64,000 bases of DNA, from positions 1,302,001 to 1,366,000 of the forward strand of contig CP060754.1 in assembly GCA_023205875.1 (NCBI GenBank), read 5' to 3'. Shown here piece after piece: positions 27,688 through 36,805 of this stretch (the stretch's first letter is position 1; each line of letters begins with the position of its first letter). This DNA comes from Chloropicon primus (Eukaryota; Chlorophyta; Chloropicophyceae; Chloropicales; Chloropicaceae). Position numbers and translations under genes: made by a program. The notes beneath the pieces are model-generated. The model was not told the DNA's origin and did no database searches. It saw only the letters and a program-made list of their open reading frames with translations.

Positions 27688-28696
27688 ATGGAGAGAGCTG
27701 CAACGAGAGTGGGAGCGAGGGTAAGTGAACCTTTCATTCGGAATTCAGCTCCACGTTCTCGCTCGCCTGTGCGTGTGCGTGTGCGTGTGCGTTCCTCTGC
27801 CATTGTGCTGTGTCCAGAGGAACCTTCCCTTTCCCTTTCTCTTCACAGGAGCGGCTCTCGCTGCTTCGCCCGTGCGCGCTCGATGCCTGGCTAACGCAAC
27901 TCTCTGTCTGTCTCTTTCGCCCTCCTGTCTATTCTCTTGCTCTTCGTTCCTCTTCGCCGTCATGCACCAGGGTCCCTTGAGGATTCCCAGCAGGCGAGTG
28001 GGAAGAGGGCAGCTGCAGGTCGTGGCCTTCAAGAAGGTGTCCAAGAAGGTCGAGGTGGTGCTTTCCAAGGACGTCGCTTCGGTTGGAACCTCTGGGACTG
28101 TCAAGAAAGTATCGAGGGGCTACTTCAAGAACTACCTGTATCCCCAGGGACTCGCGGAGCCTGTTACCGACCAGGTCATGGAGAAGATGAAGGCTCAGCA
28201 GGCGCGCGACGCGGCGGCAAAGGAAGCTGTAAGTTCCGACCCCTCCCGAAATCAATCAGAACATCGCCCCCACACGGAGAGAGGGAATCCACTGACACGC
28301 TGACAACGTGCTGAACTTCGTGCTGAACTTTTTTGACGATGCGTTCATCCTCGACCAGCTGAAAGAGGATGCCAAGAAGATTGCGACGGCCCTCTCGATA
28401 GCGAAGAACTTCACGGTGAAGAAGGAGGCCAACGAGGAGAACACCTACGGAAGGTATGTGAATTCTTGAGCCACGATCGCGATGACAGCGCCGATGACGC
28501 AAATTGCTGACCCATCTGCCTCTCCAGTGTCACCATGGCGGAGCTCAAAGCCATCATCAAGAAGCAGACGACCCTCGACTTGAGCGACGACGTGATCGAC
28601 TTGCCTGTGATCAAGGAGCTCGGAACCTTCACCGTTACGGCGAACTTGCACCCCGAAGTGAAGCAGGACTTCACAGTCACCGTCGAGAAAGCTTGA
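27688..28696 (+). CDS. Plastid ribosomal protein bL9 (four exons)
   Basis: Exons are 27688-27720, 27971-28228, 28359-28453 and 28528-28696, all with GT-AG ends and consistent phase (184 residues). The product has the bL9 N-domain (KVEVVLSKDVASVGTSGTVK, RGYFKNYLYPQGLAEPV), the long connecting helix (VMEKMKAQQARDAAAKEA) and the C-domain (NTYGSVTMAELKAIIKKQTT, ELGTFTVTANLHPEVKQDFT). The exon-2 leader is basic and presequence-like, so a plastid or mitochondrial target is expected; plastid is favoured by similarity. The first exon is the least certain: an alternative is to start at ATG 27962 just before exon 2. A pyrimidine-rich tract supports the acceptor at 27970. Confidence 0.82.
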
Positions 28697-28893
28697 TTTA
28701 ATAGCCACTTTTGGTGACACCGAGTCTTGTTATGTGCCACACTTGTGCTTCCAGCACGCACTCGCCGTCCGCCCGCACCACTTGCTCCGCCCGGGCTTCC
28801 CAAGAAAGGAAGACTCACCGCGATAAAGGAACAGGCACACAATATACTATCGATAGAATTACACGGGGGCGCCAAAACTGCCCTCTCTTCCCT

Positions 28894-29078
28894 TTACCTT
28901 TTCCCCTTGCCCTTGCCCTGGGCTTGCTGGTCCTCCAGAGCATCGAGGTCCACGTCGCCTCCTCTCGCCATGACCGCGCTCATGATGCGGTTGAGCTTCT
29001 CCATCTTCTTCAGGTCGCTCGCTTGATTCGTCTTGTACGTGAAGCACTGCCGCCAGACGCAGAGCCACAGAGAGAAAG

Positions 29079-29111
<33 letters not shown>

Positions 29112-29453
29112 ACCAACGAGAGAGGAAGAAGAGTCAGCCTTCTTGGAAGCTCCGCCACCAGATTGTCACGTCCCGCTCAGCCGACTTCGCAGCATCGCAA
29201 GCGAAGCCCCGAAGGGATTCGAACAACACGCGCTTCCCAATGATCGCCTCTAGCGCACTCGACACAAGCACGCCGAGCATCATCATGGTTTGATCATTTT
29301 GCCTTCGCCCTTTCTTACCTCCTCGTTGTCTGTTGCCTTTAAGGTCATCTTCCCCTCCGCGTGTTTGTACTTGACGACGTATCGCGTGTGGAGAGGATTC
29401 CTCCGTGCCATCTCCTCCGCCTTGGCGGCGAACTCGTCCCACTCCAGCAGCAT
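28894..29453 (-). CDS. SRP9: Signal recognition particle 9 kDa protein SRP9 (two exons)
   Basis: Exon 1 is 29319-29453 and exon 2 is 28894-29046, with donor GTAAGA, acceptor GCGGCAG and phase 0. The 95-residue product (MLLEWDEFAAKAEEMARRNP, RYVVKYKHAEGKMTLKATD, CFTYKTNQASDLKKMEKLNR) matches SRP9 along its whole length. A basic GKGKGKR tail ends the protein. SRP9 pairs with SRP14 on the Alu domain of SRP RNA and arrests elongation during ER targeting. The intron contains a GA repeat. The upstream region, from about 29514 on, belongs to the inverted duplication, so the SRP9 start lies only 60 bp from that boundary. Confidence 0.88.
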
Positions 29454-29842
29454 GACCTCCTCCTCTTGGGCCTTTGGCTGGCTCCTCTCTCTCCTTGGCT
29501 CGCGAACCCTAGAGGAGAGAGAGAGAACGGATAACGCCTCGCGGGGGTTTGTCGGCGCATGACGGGGAGAGGGTAGGTGCTTGTCGAGGACTTTGTGCGC
29601 GAACGGTGACGGGGAAAGGGAGGAGGTGTGGAAAGAACGCAAGGGCGTCTCAAGGGCTTTCGATTGATACCTCAGCTGAAGGTTTTCACGAAAAAGAGGA
29701 GTGGTCCTCCCTTTGAGACGACAGGCGTTAGAGAAGGCTGCCTCGAAGTTTGTTTTGCGAGTTGTTGGCTCGGTTCGTGAAGAGGAAGAGGAAGGCAAGT
29801 CTTCGTCGAGCTGTGCAGTGTTTTGCGGTGCTTTGTTTCATC
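29454..29842. promoter_or_regulatory. Shared divergent promoter region, SRP9 / HARE-HTH gene A
   Basis: A 389-bp interval between diverging starts. Bases from about 29514 are duplicated in inverted form upstream of gene B (to 55497). The presumed promoter and 5' UTR were therefore copied with the gene. Confidence 0.5.
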
Positions 29843-31807
29843 ATGAGGCGTCCCACGAGACAGAGACGCTGGACACGCACCAGGTCGACGGCGGCGATGA
29901 TCGCGGCGGCGAGGGCCGTCGCCGGTGGTGATGACGACAAGGGAGGGTTGTCCCCAGGTGCCATGGACATGGACGTGGACGGAGAGTGTGTGCAGAGCTT
30001 CATGACGGACTCCACCACCATCATCGAAGAGGAGAGCGACAGTGAGGACATGGACATGGACGGAGAGTGTTTGGGGAGCTTCGTGACGGGCTCTACGACG
30101 ATCATCGAAGAGGAGAGCGACAGTGAGGAGGATAGTGGTGGTGCGGATTCGTCCTGCCAACCTGAGACAGCGCAGGTGACTATGATGGGAGGCAACGCAC
30201 GTCCTTTCAGGACTCGCAATGGAAAGAGAACTCTTGTGGCTGCCGTCTATCTCGTTCTTCAAGATGCGGGAGGGAGCGTGCGCGCCAAAGAGATCCATGC
30301 ACGGATCCAGGCCAAGAAGTTGTATGTGTTCAGGCGGAGAGATGGCTCTGTTCATACTGATCCGAAGAGTATGCGGAAAACTGTCAGGTCTGCTTGTTCA
30401 AGGAGCCCCTTCTTTGTTCGCACTGCCTTGGGAAGATATGCCATTGCCAAGAAATACTTGAATGGGTCCAATACTCAAGGTGCGCCTGGCACCTCACCGC
30501 TTCGGGATGCCATCTATCGCGTTCTTCAAGATGCGGGAGGGAGCTTGCGCGCCAAAGAGATCCTTGGCCGGATCCGGGCCAAGAAGTTGTATGTGTTCAG
30601 GCGGAGAGATGGCTCTGTTCATACTGATCTGCAGAGAATGCGGAAAGCTGTCAATTGGGCTTGTATAGCGAGCCCCTTCTTCGTTCGCACTGCATACGGA
30701 AGATATGCCATTGCCAAGGAATCCTTGAATGGGTCCAATACTCAAGGTGCTGTCAGGCCCTCACCGCTTCGGGATGCCATCTACCGCGTTCTTCAAGATG
30801 CGAGAGGGAGCTTGCACTACGAAGAGATCTTTGGTCGGATCCGGGCGAAGAAGCTACATGTGTTTAGGCGAAAAGATGGTTCTGTTTCTACTGATCTGAA
30901 GAGAATGAGGGATACTGTCATCTCTGTTTGTTCACACAGCCCCCGCTTTGTTCGCACTGAACGCGGAACTTATGCCATTGCCAAGAAATACTTGAATGGG
31001 TCCAATACTCAAGATGCTGTCAGCACCTCACCGCTTCGGGATGCCATCTATCGCGTTCTTCAAGATGCGGGAGGGAGCTTGCACTACAGAGAGATCCAGG
31101 CCAAGGTCCAGGCCAAGAAGTTGTATGTGTTCAAGCGGAGAGATGGTTCTCTTTCTACTGATCTGAAGAGAATGAGGGATACTGTCATCTCTGTTTGTTC
31201 ACACAGCCCCCGCTTTGTTCGCACTGCACGTGGAACTTATGCCATTGCCAAGAAATACTTGAATCGATCAACCGCCGACAACCTCAATGAGCAGAATTCC
31301 AACGCCGCCAACAACAACAACAACATGAAGACGACGAGATCTCCTTCTCCTTCTCCCTATGCTTTGGATTTGAGAGAGGCTCTCGAGTCCGGCCTGATGA
31401 CGGAGGAGGAATACGCCAGCGCAGTGCAGGAGGCCCAGCGTTATGACAGCAAGTCCCCGGAGAAGAAGAGAGAGATCGCGGACTACAACGAGGCGTTGAG
31501 GATCATCTTTGCGGACGCATCTCTTAAGCTGAGCGACAAGGAACAATGCATTGTGAAGAGAGAGTACCTGGAAGAGGTCGGGCTCTGCAATCCTCGTCGT
31601 TCGTCGAAGAGAAGACCAAGCAAGGCGGTCCCTTCCATTGTCAAGGTCAAGCAGGAAGAGTGAGGAGGGAGATTACCGTGAGAGCAAAACAAGCCGTAGG
31701 AGACTAGATATAAGCAAGCTGTAGATACAAATATCACTCTGTGCCATCATGGCCTTTTCTCCTCCTCCTCATCGCCACCGACGACACGAGACCGCCGCCG
31801 CGTACGT
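29514..31807 (+). repeat. Inverted duplication, arm A
   Basis: This arm matches 53558-55497 in inverse orientation. It includes about 330 bp upstream of the HARE-HTH gene, the gene and about 145 bp downstream. Arm A is longer because it holds an extra 89-residue repeat and a duplicated acidic segment near the N-terminus. The outer edges (GGAGAGAGAGAGAACGG and CGTACGT sides) show no terminal inverted repeats or target duplications that I can see. Confidence 0.85.
29843..31663 (+). CDS. Protein with four tandem HARE-HTH winged-helix domains (copy A)
   Basis: A 606-residue, probably nuclear protein. A basic N-terminus (MRRPTRQRRWTRTRS) is followed by acidic Ser/Glu segments. Four 89-residue units follow, each about 75 residues of winged helix plus a LNGSNTQ linker: LRDAIYRVLQDAGGSLHYRE, KKLYVFKRRDGSLSTDLKRM and SPRFVRTARGTYAIAKKYL. 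The pattern (DA...VL...G..LHY.EI..RI...GTYAI) is that of HARE-HTH (HB1, ASXL, restriction endonuclease) domains, linked to DNA binding and chromatin. A Lys/Glu-rich helical C-terminus (LDLREALESGLMTEEEYAS) follows. The DNA period is exactly 267 bp. The composition is less GC-rich than neighbours. ATG 29843 is the first in the frame. Function beyond DNA binding is unknown. Confidence 0.75.
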   Translation: MRRPTRQRRWTRTRSTAAMIAAARAVAGGDDDKGGLSPGAMDMDVDGECVQSFMTDSTTIIEEESDSEDMDMDGECLGSFVTGSTTIIEEESDSEEDSGGADSSCQPETAQVTMMGGNARPFRTRNGKRTLVAAVYLVLQDAGGSVRAKEIHARIQAKKLYVFRRRDGSVHTDPKSMRKTVRSACSRSPFFVRTALGRYAIAKKYLNGSNTQGAPGTSPLRDAIYRVLQDAGGSLRAKEILGRIRAKKLYVFRRRDGSVHTDLQRMRKAVNWACIASPFFVRTAYGRYAIAKESLNGSNTQGAVRPSPLRDAIYRVLQDARGSLHYEEIFGRIRAKKLHVFRRKDGSVSTDLKRMRDTVISVCSHSPRFVRTERGTYAIAKKYLNGSNTQDAVSTSPLRDAIYRVLQDAGGSLHYREIQAKVQAKKLYVFKRRDGSLSTDLKRMRDTVISVCSHSPRFVRTARGTYAIAKKYLNRSTADNLNEQNSNAANNNNNMKTTRSPSPSPYALDLREALESGLMTEEEYASAVQEAQRYDSKSPEKKREIADYNEALRIIFADASLKLSDKEQCIVKREYLEEVGLCNPRRSSKRRPSKAVPSIVKVKQEE

Positions 31808-32284
31808 TCCATACAGGCAGCGCGGGTCCAACTCCTTTCTTGATCAATGGAGAGCAAGCAAGGCCTTCCTTTTATACTGCTCTCCCTTCCCTCTTGCTCT
31901 CGTCGTCCCCTTCTGCATCATCACTCCTCTCAATCCATTCGTCCTCCCTGTCTCGCAGCAGTCGCCTCCTGCCTGCATGCAGAGGGAGGAGAAACTCAAC
32001 CAAACCAGCCCAGCAGAGAGAAAGCGAAAGAATCATGGGATCCAGAGATTGATTGCTGTATACAATAGTTTTATTACTTAGCTCGGGGGAGGAGGCATAC
32101 TTAGCTGAACTCATAATATGGTCACTCCAAGCCTCGCTTCCCTCACCTCTTCTTGTCCGCTCTCCCAAGGCAAAGGAAAGACAGAATAAAAATACGAGTA
32201 TCCCATACAATCCCAAACCCGATTCGATTGCGTGTGCTCGCACCCGATCGAGGAACCCAAGCGATCCCCGCCAACCGTTGGAGC
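31808..32284. other. Intergenic region between HARE-HTH copy A and BASS4
   Basis: Just under 500 bp with CT-rich stretches. It should hold the 3' UTR of the BASS4-like gene. Frames on both strands are shadow-like, and no gene is supported. Confidence 0.5.
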
Positions 32285-33607
32285 TCATTCGCCGTCGCCC
32301 TTGTCTTCCCTCAGAATATCCACCAGCTCAATTTGGATTTCCACAGGCTTGGTCCCCCCGTTCTCGACCCTGCTCGTTTCCCGGTCCCGGAACTCCGTCG
32401 AAACCTTGTCTCTCAGGGGGTGATCCTGGGGCAAGGGAGCCTTCACGCCCACCCTGCCGTCAAAACTCGTTTGCATCGGGTCGATCTTTTGCTCCTTGAG
32501 GCTGGACGCAGTTTCCACCAAACCAACCAGATTCATTCTCGAGTCTGACCTCTTGCTCTTTCGATCGGATGACCGCTTCCTTCCCCCCTTCCCCATCCCG
32601 CTCTCCACGCCGCCCATCCAGCGGGACACGATAACCGAGTCGATGAGGATCTGCACCAGGTGGCTCACCACGCAGGGCACGACCAGGAGGCCATGATACC
32701 CCTCGTAGGGCTCGGGCAAGAAGTTGATCACGGTCACGGCAATGGGAAGCGTCTTCTGGCTCGTGCACAGCAACAGAGCCCTGTACTCCGGTTGCTCCAC
32801 TCGGAGGAGGCTCACGCTGATGAAGTTGAAGACCAGAAACGCGATGTGAATGCCTATTCCCCCGGCGACCAGCAAGAGCAGGTCCCCGGCGCTCTGATCA
32901 ATCACCTCCGGCTGGGCTTTGCTCAAGGTCTGCCACACGATGAGGACGAGGCACAGCGAGTTGGCCATCGAAAACTTTTGCTTCTTCTCCTTGGCAAACT
33001 TCCCAAGCGCTTGGTGCGAGTGGCGCAAGAGCTTGCCCAGGATGAGGGGCGCCAGAATCGTGATCGCAAGCTTGATGAGAAGGGACAGGGCATCAAAGTC
33101 GAAGTCTTCCTCGGAGTCCAAGACCAACTTGACAGCGAAAGGAACCGTTAAAATCCCCAGCAAGTTTGTCCCCACCGTAAGCAAAAGTGCCAAGGCAGCA
33201 TTGCCTCCTCCCTGGGTCACCAGCGCCACCCCAGACGACAGCGTTGTCGGCACCGCACAGAACACGGAGAGGCCGCTCGCAAAGGCCTTTGGCTTGAACG
33301 GTAGCTTCATGATTCCGAATCCCAAGGTTGGCGTGATGAGCAAGATGGCCACGAAGCCGTACCCCACGGCAACGTAGTTCTTCGCCGCCTTCATGATGTC
33401 ATCCGTCTTCAAGGTGAAGCCGGACGAAAGGAAGATGAGGAAAATCAAGCAGCTCGAGACTAACTTGTAGTCGTTCCCATTCCCCTCGACCATGTGCTTT
33501 TGAACCTCCCTCCCTGGTGGTGGGTACACCATGGCGACCGTCGCCGCAGTGACGAGGCCGAGGGGCAGGAAGTTCTTCTTCAAGAAAGGCCAGACTTTGC
33601 TGGACAT
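32285..33607 (-). CDS. SLC10A7/BASS4-like bile-acid:sodium symporter family transporter
   Basis: A 440-residue membrane protein with about ten hydrophobic helices. Typical family stretches include FLIFLSSGFTLKTDDIMKAA, FCAVPTTLSSGVALVTQGGG, LLTVGTNLLGILTVPFAVKL and LLLCTSQKTLPIAVTVINFL. These fit the SBF-like SLC10A7 branch, to which plant BASS4 (plastid envelope) belongs, better than the BASS1-3 branch. Transported solute is unknown; animal SLC10A7 affects Ca2+ and glycan homeostasis. The start at ATG 33607 gives MSSKVWPFLKKNFLPLG; there is no long transit peptide, so location is open. The C-terminal 90 residues are charged and cytosolic. Confidence 0.85.
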   Translation of the reverse strand: MSSKVWPFLKKNFLPLGLVTAATVAMVYPPPGREVQKHMVEGNGNDYKLVSSCLIFLIFLSSGFTLKTDDIMKAAKNYVAVGYGFVAILLITPTLGFGIMKLPFKPKAFASGLSVFCAVPTTLSSGVALVTQGGGNAALALLLTVGTNLLGILTVPFAVKLVLDSEEDFDFDALSLLIKLAITILAPLILGKLLRHSHQALGKFAKEKKQKFSMANSLCLVLIVWQTLSKAQPEVIDQSAGDLLLLVAGGIGIHIAFLVFNFISVSLLRVEQPEYRALLLCTSQKTLPIAVTVINFLPEPYEGYHGLLVVPCVVSHLVQILIDSVIVSRWMGGVESGMGKGGRKRSSDRKSKRSDSRMNLVGLVETASSLKEQKIDPMQTSFDGRVGVKAPLPQDHPLRDKVSTEFRDRETSRVENGGTKPVEIQIELVDILREDKGDGE

Positions 33608-33999
33608 GACGGCCCTTGGCAAGTCGGCTGTCCTTCCTTGCCTCGGTTCTCTTTGCTTCTGTATGCTCCTCCGAGTATTCGCTCAAAGCGAGAGAATATT
33701 ATGGGAATTGAGACTTTGTTGTCATAATATTCTTCCAGCTAAAGTACTGCAAGCTCTGAGGTCCCCGTGGCGCTAGCAGGGACGATGCTCGACTTCATTC
33801 CTTGGCCGCTTCCTGTCCAATGACCTCCCGAGTCCTTCACGACGTTATACCTGCGACCAACTTTACGACGATGGACCCTTGGAATCCTTCCGAGATCCAC
33901 AAGCTGCTGCTCTGGCTCGAGAGGGGGGGGCGTTTCAGGTCGAAAACCGACGTTTGGGACGGAGGAGGAGGAGGTGGTGATTAGTGATCACTGATTACG
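33608..33999. other. Intergenic region between BASS4-like start and TRS120 stop
   Basis: Both flanking genes are on the minus strand, so this interval should contain the TRS120 3' end and the BASS4 promoter. No gene is seen; a GGA-rich patch lies near 33958-33975. Confidence 0.5.
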
Positions 34000-36603
34000 T
34001 TACATGACAACCAAGAGAGGGAGGCCTCCCCAGTGTTGAATCCAGTTATAGCTGCCTAGCTTGAAGGAGCATCCGAGAACTCTCGCTGCGCACGGGCCTT
34101 CTCCGTGTCTTGTTGGCGTGAAGGTCAAGACGCTTTCCGCTTTCCCTTTTGCGCCAATTTGGATCCTAGACGCGAAGGTGATGGTCACGCCTTCCCCCCG
34201 CTCCTTGTGCACCAGCAGCTCGCACAGCACGTCGAGCTCGGCAGGGAAAGGGTTTTTCAGAGCGACGCCCACCTGGACCGTTTGCCCACTTTTCATGGTG
34301 TACTCCTGGCACGCGCCGGCCTCCTCGCCAACCGTGGGTGCGGGTTCGTACAGGAACACCTGCCTCTTCCTCGAGGCCTGAACAACTTTGGAAGGGGTGA
34401 ATTTCCCCGCGTCAAGAACAATGGTTACGCTGGTGAGCAAGCTCAAGAAGTACTTCCGCTCTTGGTGGACAGATGCGTTGCTGCCCGCGCTGCGGATCAC
34501 CCGCAGCAACCAATCGAGAGTCTTGTGATCCAAGTCGTCCTCACCTCCGTGGATCGCGTGGCTCCACAGGTAGAGGAAGTAAAAGGCTGCTTTGGCGGCA
34601 AGAAGCCCCTTTCCTTGGGACAAGGCATTTGTGATGATGCTGAACTGGACGGTTTGGACAACCTTTGGCCAAGTGGAATGCTGACCCCTCGACTTGTTCA
34701 ACTCCGCGATGTTTCTTGAATACAAGTCGAGCAACCCCCATTTCTTGAGCAGCTTCCAGTTGCAATGGTTCCGAAAGTCGTTCTCAAGCCCGTACAGGTG
34801 TCCTGCGCTCACTGTGAGATGCAAGGTGAGCTCCTTGTGCCTGTCTGGAAACGAAGAGGCCGCGAGGAGCATGTACTGCCCGACCTTTTTCTTCTTGCTG
34901 CAAAGGGCGTAAATCTTTGCGACGTCCAGGAGGCAGCACGCCACGGATTCCTGGTTTGAAACAAGCTGCATGTTGGGCAAGGAGTCAACAACGCTCTCGA
35001 TGTACTTTTCGATCTGGATTTGAGTCATGTAACTGAAGTAAGACCAAGGCTCGCACCAAGCCTTGAGCTGGCTCCCGAAGTGGGCAGTCTTCAAAAGCAG
35101 ACTCGCTCTCAGAGTGGGCAAGCTCTTGTACAGATTTGCGGCCTGGTCGCATGCCTGCCGCACAGAAAGCCACAGCTGCTCGAGTTTCTTTGATGCAACT
35201 GGCTCGACCATCTCATTGTCCCTGAAAAATGCGCACACGTCTACCGCACACGTGCCCTCGAGGGCGGAGGCGTGCCAAAGGATGTCGCCGCACTCTTTGG
35301 TCACATCCAGCGCAGCTGCGTAGTGCACCAAGGCGTCGTCCGGGCTCCGCACGCACAAGCAGTAGTCCCCCAACTCTTTCTTCAGCCTTCCGACGTGAGA
35401 GAACTTCATGTGCGCGATCCTGTCGTGAGCGTCTATGGCCGACGACCCAAGATCTGACGACCGCAACAAGTCAAGCGGCGTGGTCAGCGCCAGCGATGCA
35501 GGGGACGCCTTCGATATCCAATGCTCCATGGCAACGAGGAGAGATGCGCCGACCCTGTGCATGGTCGAATCCATGGAGCACCTCGCCTGAAAGTAGCACG
35601 TGGAAGGAGACGCCGCCGGGGCAGAGGACAGCTCGCCCAGCGCCTGGTGGTACCTGGTGAAGAGTGTCACGCCAACCTCTTCCCCGCTCGTGTCCCCTTC
35701 GAGGAGCGTGAGAATGTCCACGGATTCGTCCACCCTTATGATGAAGTAAACCAGCGCAGGAAAAGCCACGCACATCTCTGCGAAAAGGATCTGCAAGCTC
35801 TCGCTCGTCACTTCGCCCTCCCCTCCCCCTTCTTCGTCTTCGGGTGGACTCACGATGACCCCGATCGAAACAAGAGGCTGCATGTACAGCCTCAGGCACT
35901 CCCATTGCTTGCTCACGGAGGCGGACGAGTCGTCCTCGACCCCCGGGCGCCTCCGGGATGAGCTGGTGACCTCACCGCCCGGCCCCGTGAAGAACCGCAG
36001 TTGATTGCCGTGCAGGTACCGAAAGTGCAAGTGAGAGTTCTCCGAGGTCCAATCCAGGTTGGAAAGGGGGTCCTCGTCGGGAATTCTCTGCGTTTGACCC
36101 CCTGAACCTTTGAAGCTCGAGTAAAATGGATAGATGTCACGAAGCGCGACCAGGGTACGCCTCTCCACCCTCAGAGCAGTGGCCTTCATCCTGGCATCCT
36201 GAGTTTCCGACAAGGGGTCGCCGCCGCGGGGGCCCTCCCTCCTCAGCACCAAAGGGCAGATGTTGGCCTTGATCGTGCTCGCGTCGGAAAAGTTGGAGCC
36301 GTACTCGTAGGGCGGGTGGTAGATGCTCTCTTCCCCCTCCGCAGCGCCGGCATCCGGGAGCAAGGCCTCGTCCGCGCTCCTCGACTTTTTGTGGTTTCGC
36401 CTCGCGCCTTTCAGGGTGATTCCCATCGCAGGAAGCTTCGCTATTGCATCGTCCAGGTCGTTGGTGTTGAAGTGCGCTGTGTCTTCCGGCTGCTCCACCG
36501 AGCCCACGCTCGAAGACTCCCGCAGCCTCATCCTGGACGAGAGAGTCCCTTCGTCGCCCCCCCCACCATCCCTGCTCCCGCTTCGAAACACGGTCCACGA
36601 CAT
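34000..36603 (-). CDS. TRAPP II complex subunit TRS120 / TRAPPC9 homologue
   Basis: An 867-residue single-exon protein of the TRAPP II tethering complex (Golgi/post-Golgi traffic, Rab-A/Ypt31 GEF regulation). The diagnostic TPR-like block is GRLKKELGDYCLCVRSPDDA, then LVHYAAALDVTKECGDILWH and ALEGTCAVDV. Further on, LYEPAPTVGEE and VALKNPFPAELDVLCELLVH match the first C-terminal beta-sandwich region. Plant and animal members run to about 1150-1200 residues, so this one lacks the distal C-terminal sandwich domains; the frame ends cleanly. The N-terminus is Ser-rich. It shares a 200-bp divergent promoter with the SART3-like gene. Confidence 0.8.
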   Translation of the reverse strand: MSWTVFRSGSRDGGGGDEGTLSSRMRLRESSSVGSVEQPEDTAHFNTNDLDDAIAKLPAMGITLKGARRNHKKSRSADEALLPDAGAAEGEESIYHPPYEYGSNFSDASTIKANICPLVLRREGPRGGDPLSETQDARMKATALRVERRTLVALRDIYPFYSSFKGSGGQTQRIPDEDPLSNLDWTSENSHLHFRYLHGNQLRFFTGPGGEVTSSSRRRPGVEDDSSASVSKQWECLRLYMQPLVSIGVIVSPPEDEEGGGEGEVTSESLQILFAEMCVAFPALVYFIIRVDESVDILTLLEGDTSGEEVGVTLFTRYHQALGELSSAPAASPSTCYFQARCSMDSTMHRVGASLLVAMEHWISKASPASLALTTPLDLLRSSDLGSSAIDAHDRIAHMKFSHVGRLKKELGDYCLCVRSPDDALVHYAAALDVTKECGDILWHASALEGTCAVDVCAFFRDNEMVEPVASKKLEQLWLSVRQACDQAANLYKSLPTLRASLLLKTAHFGSQLKAWCEPWSYFSYMTQIQIEKYIESVVDSLPNMQLVSNQESVACCLLDVAKIYALCSKKKKVGQYMLLAASSFPDRHKELTLHLTVSAGHLYGLENDFRNHCNWKLLKKWGLLDLYSRNIAELNKSRGQHSTWPKVVQTVQFSIITNALSQGKGLLAAKAAFYFLYLWSHAIHGGEDDLDHKTLDWLLRVIRSAGSNASVHQERKYFLSLLTSVTIVLDAGKFTPSKVVQASRKRQVFLYEPAPTVGEEAGACQEYTMKSGQTVQVGVALKNPFPAELDVLCELLVHKERGEGVTITFASRIQIGAKGKAESVLTFTPTRHGEGPCAARVLGCSFKLGSYNWIQHWGGLPLLVVM

Positions 36604-36805
36604 GCCACCTTCCCTCTCTCAAACCCAGGCAAGCGAGGGACCAATCGAAAGCCCTTGAAACGAACTATTCCCCGCCACCCTCTCCCTCTCCCGCCTCCCC
36701 CTCCTCCCAAGTTGAAGAACCTGCCGCCTCCTCCGCTGGCTCCGTCGGTTACAGTTTGGGCGCCATCCTGGCTGCCTCCTCAAAAAGTGGAGCTGGTCTC
36801 TCGCC

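Noticed and set aside
29514-31807. HARE-HTH duplication as a classical DNA transposon
   Set aside because: No terminal inverted repeats, target-site duplications or transposase domain seen; treated as segmental duplication.
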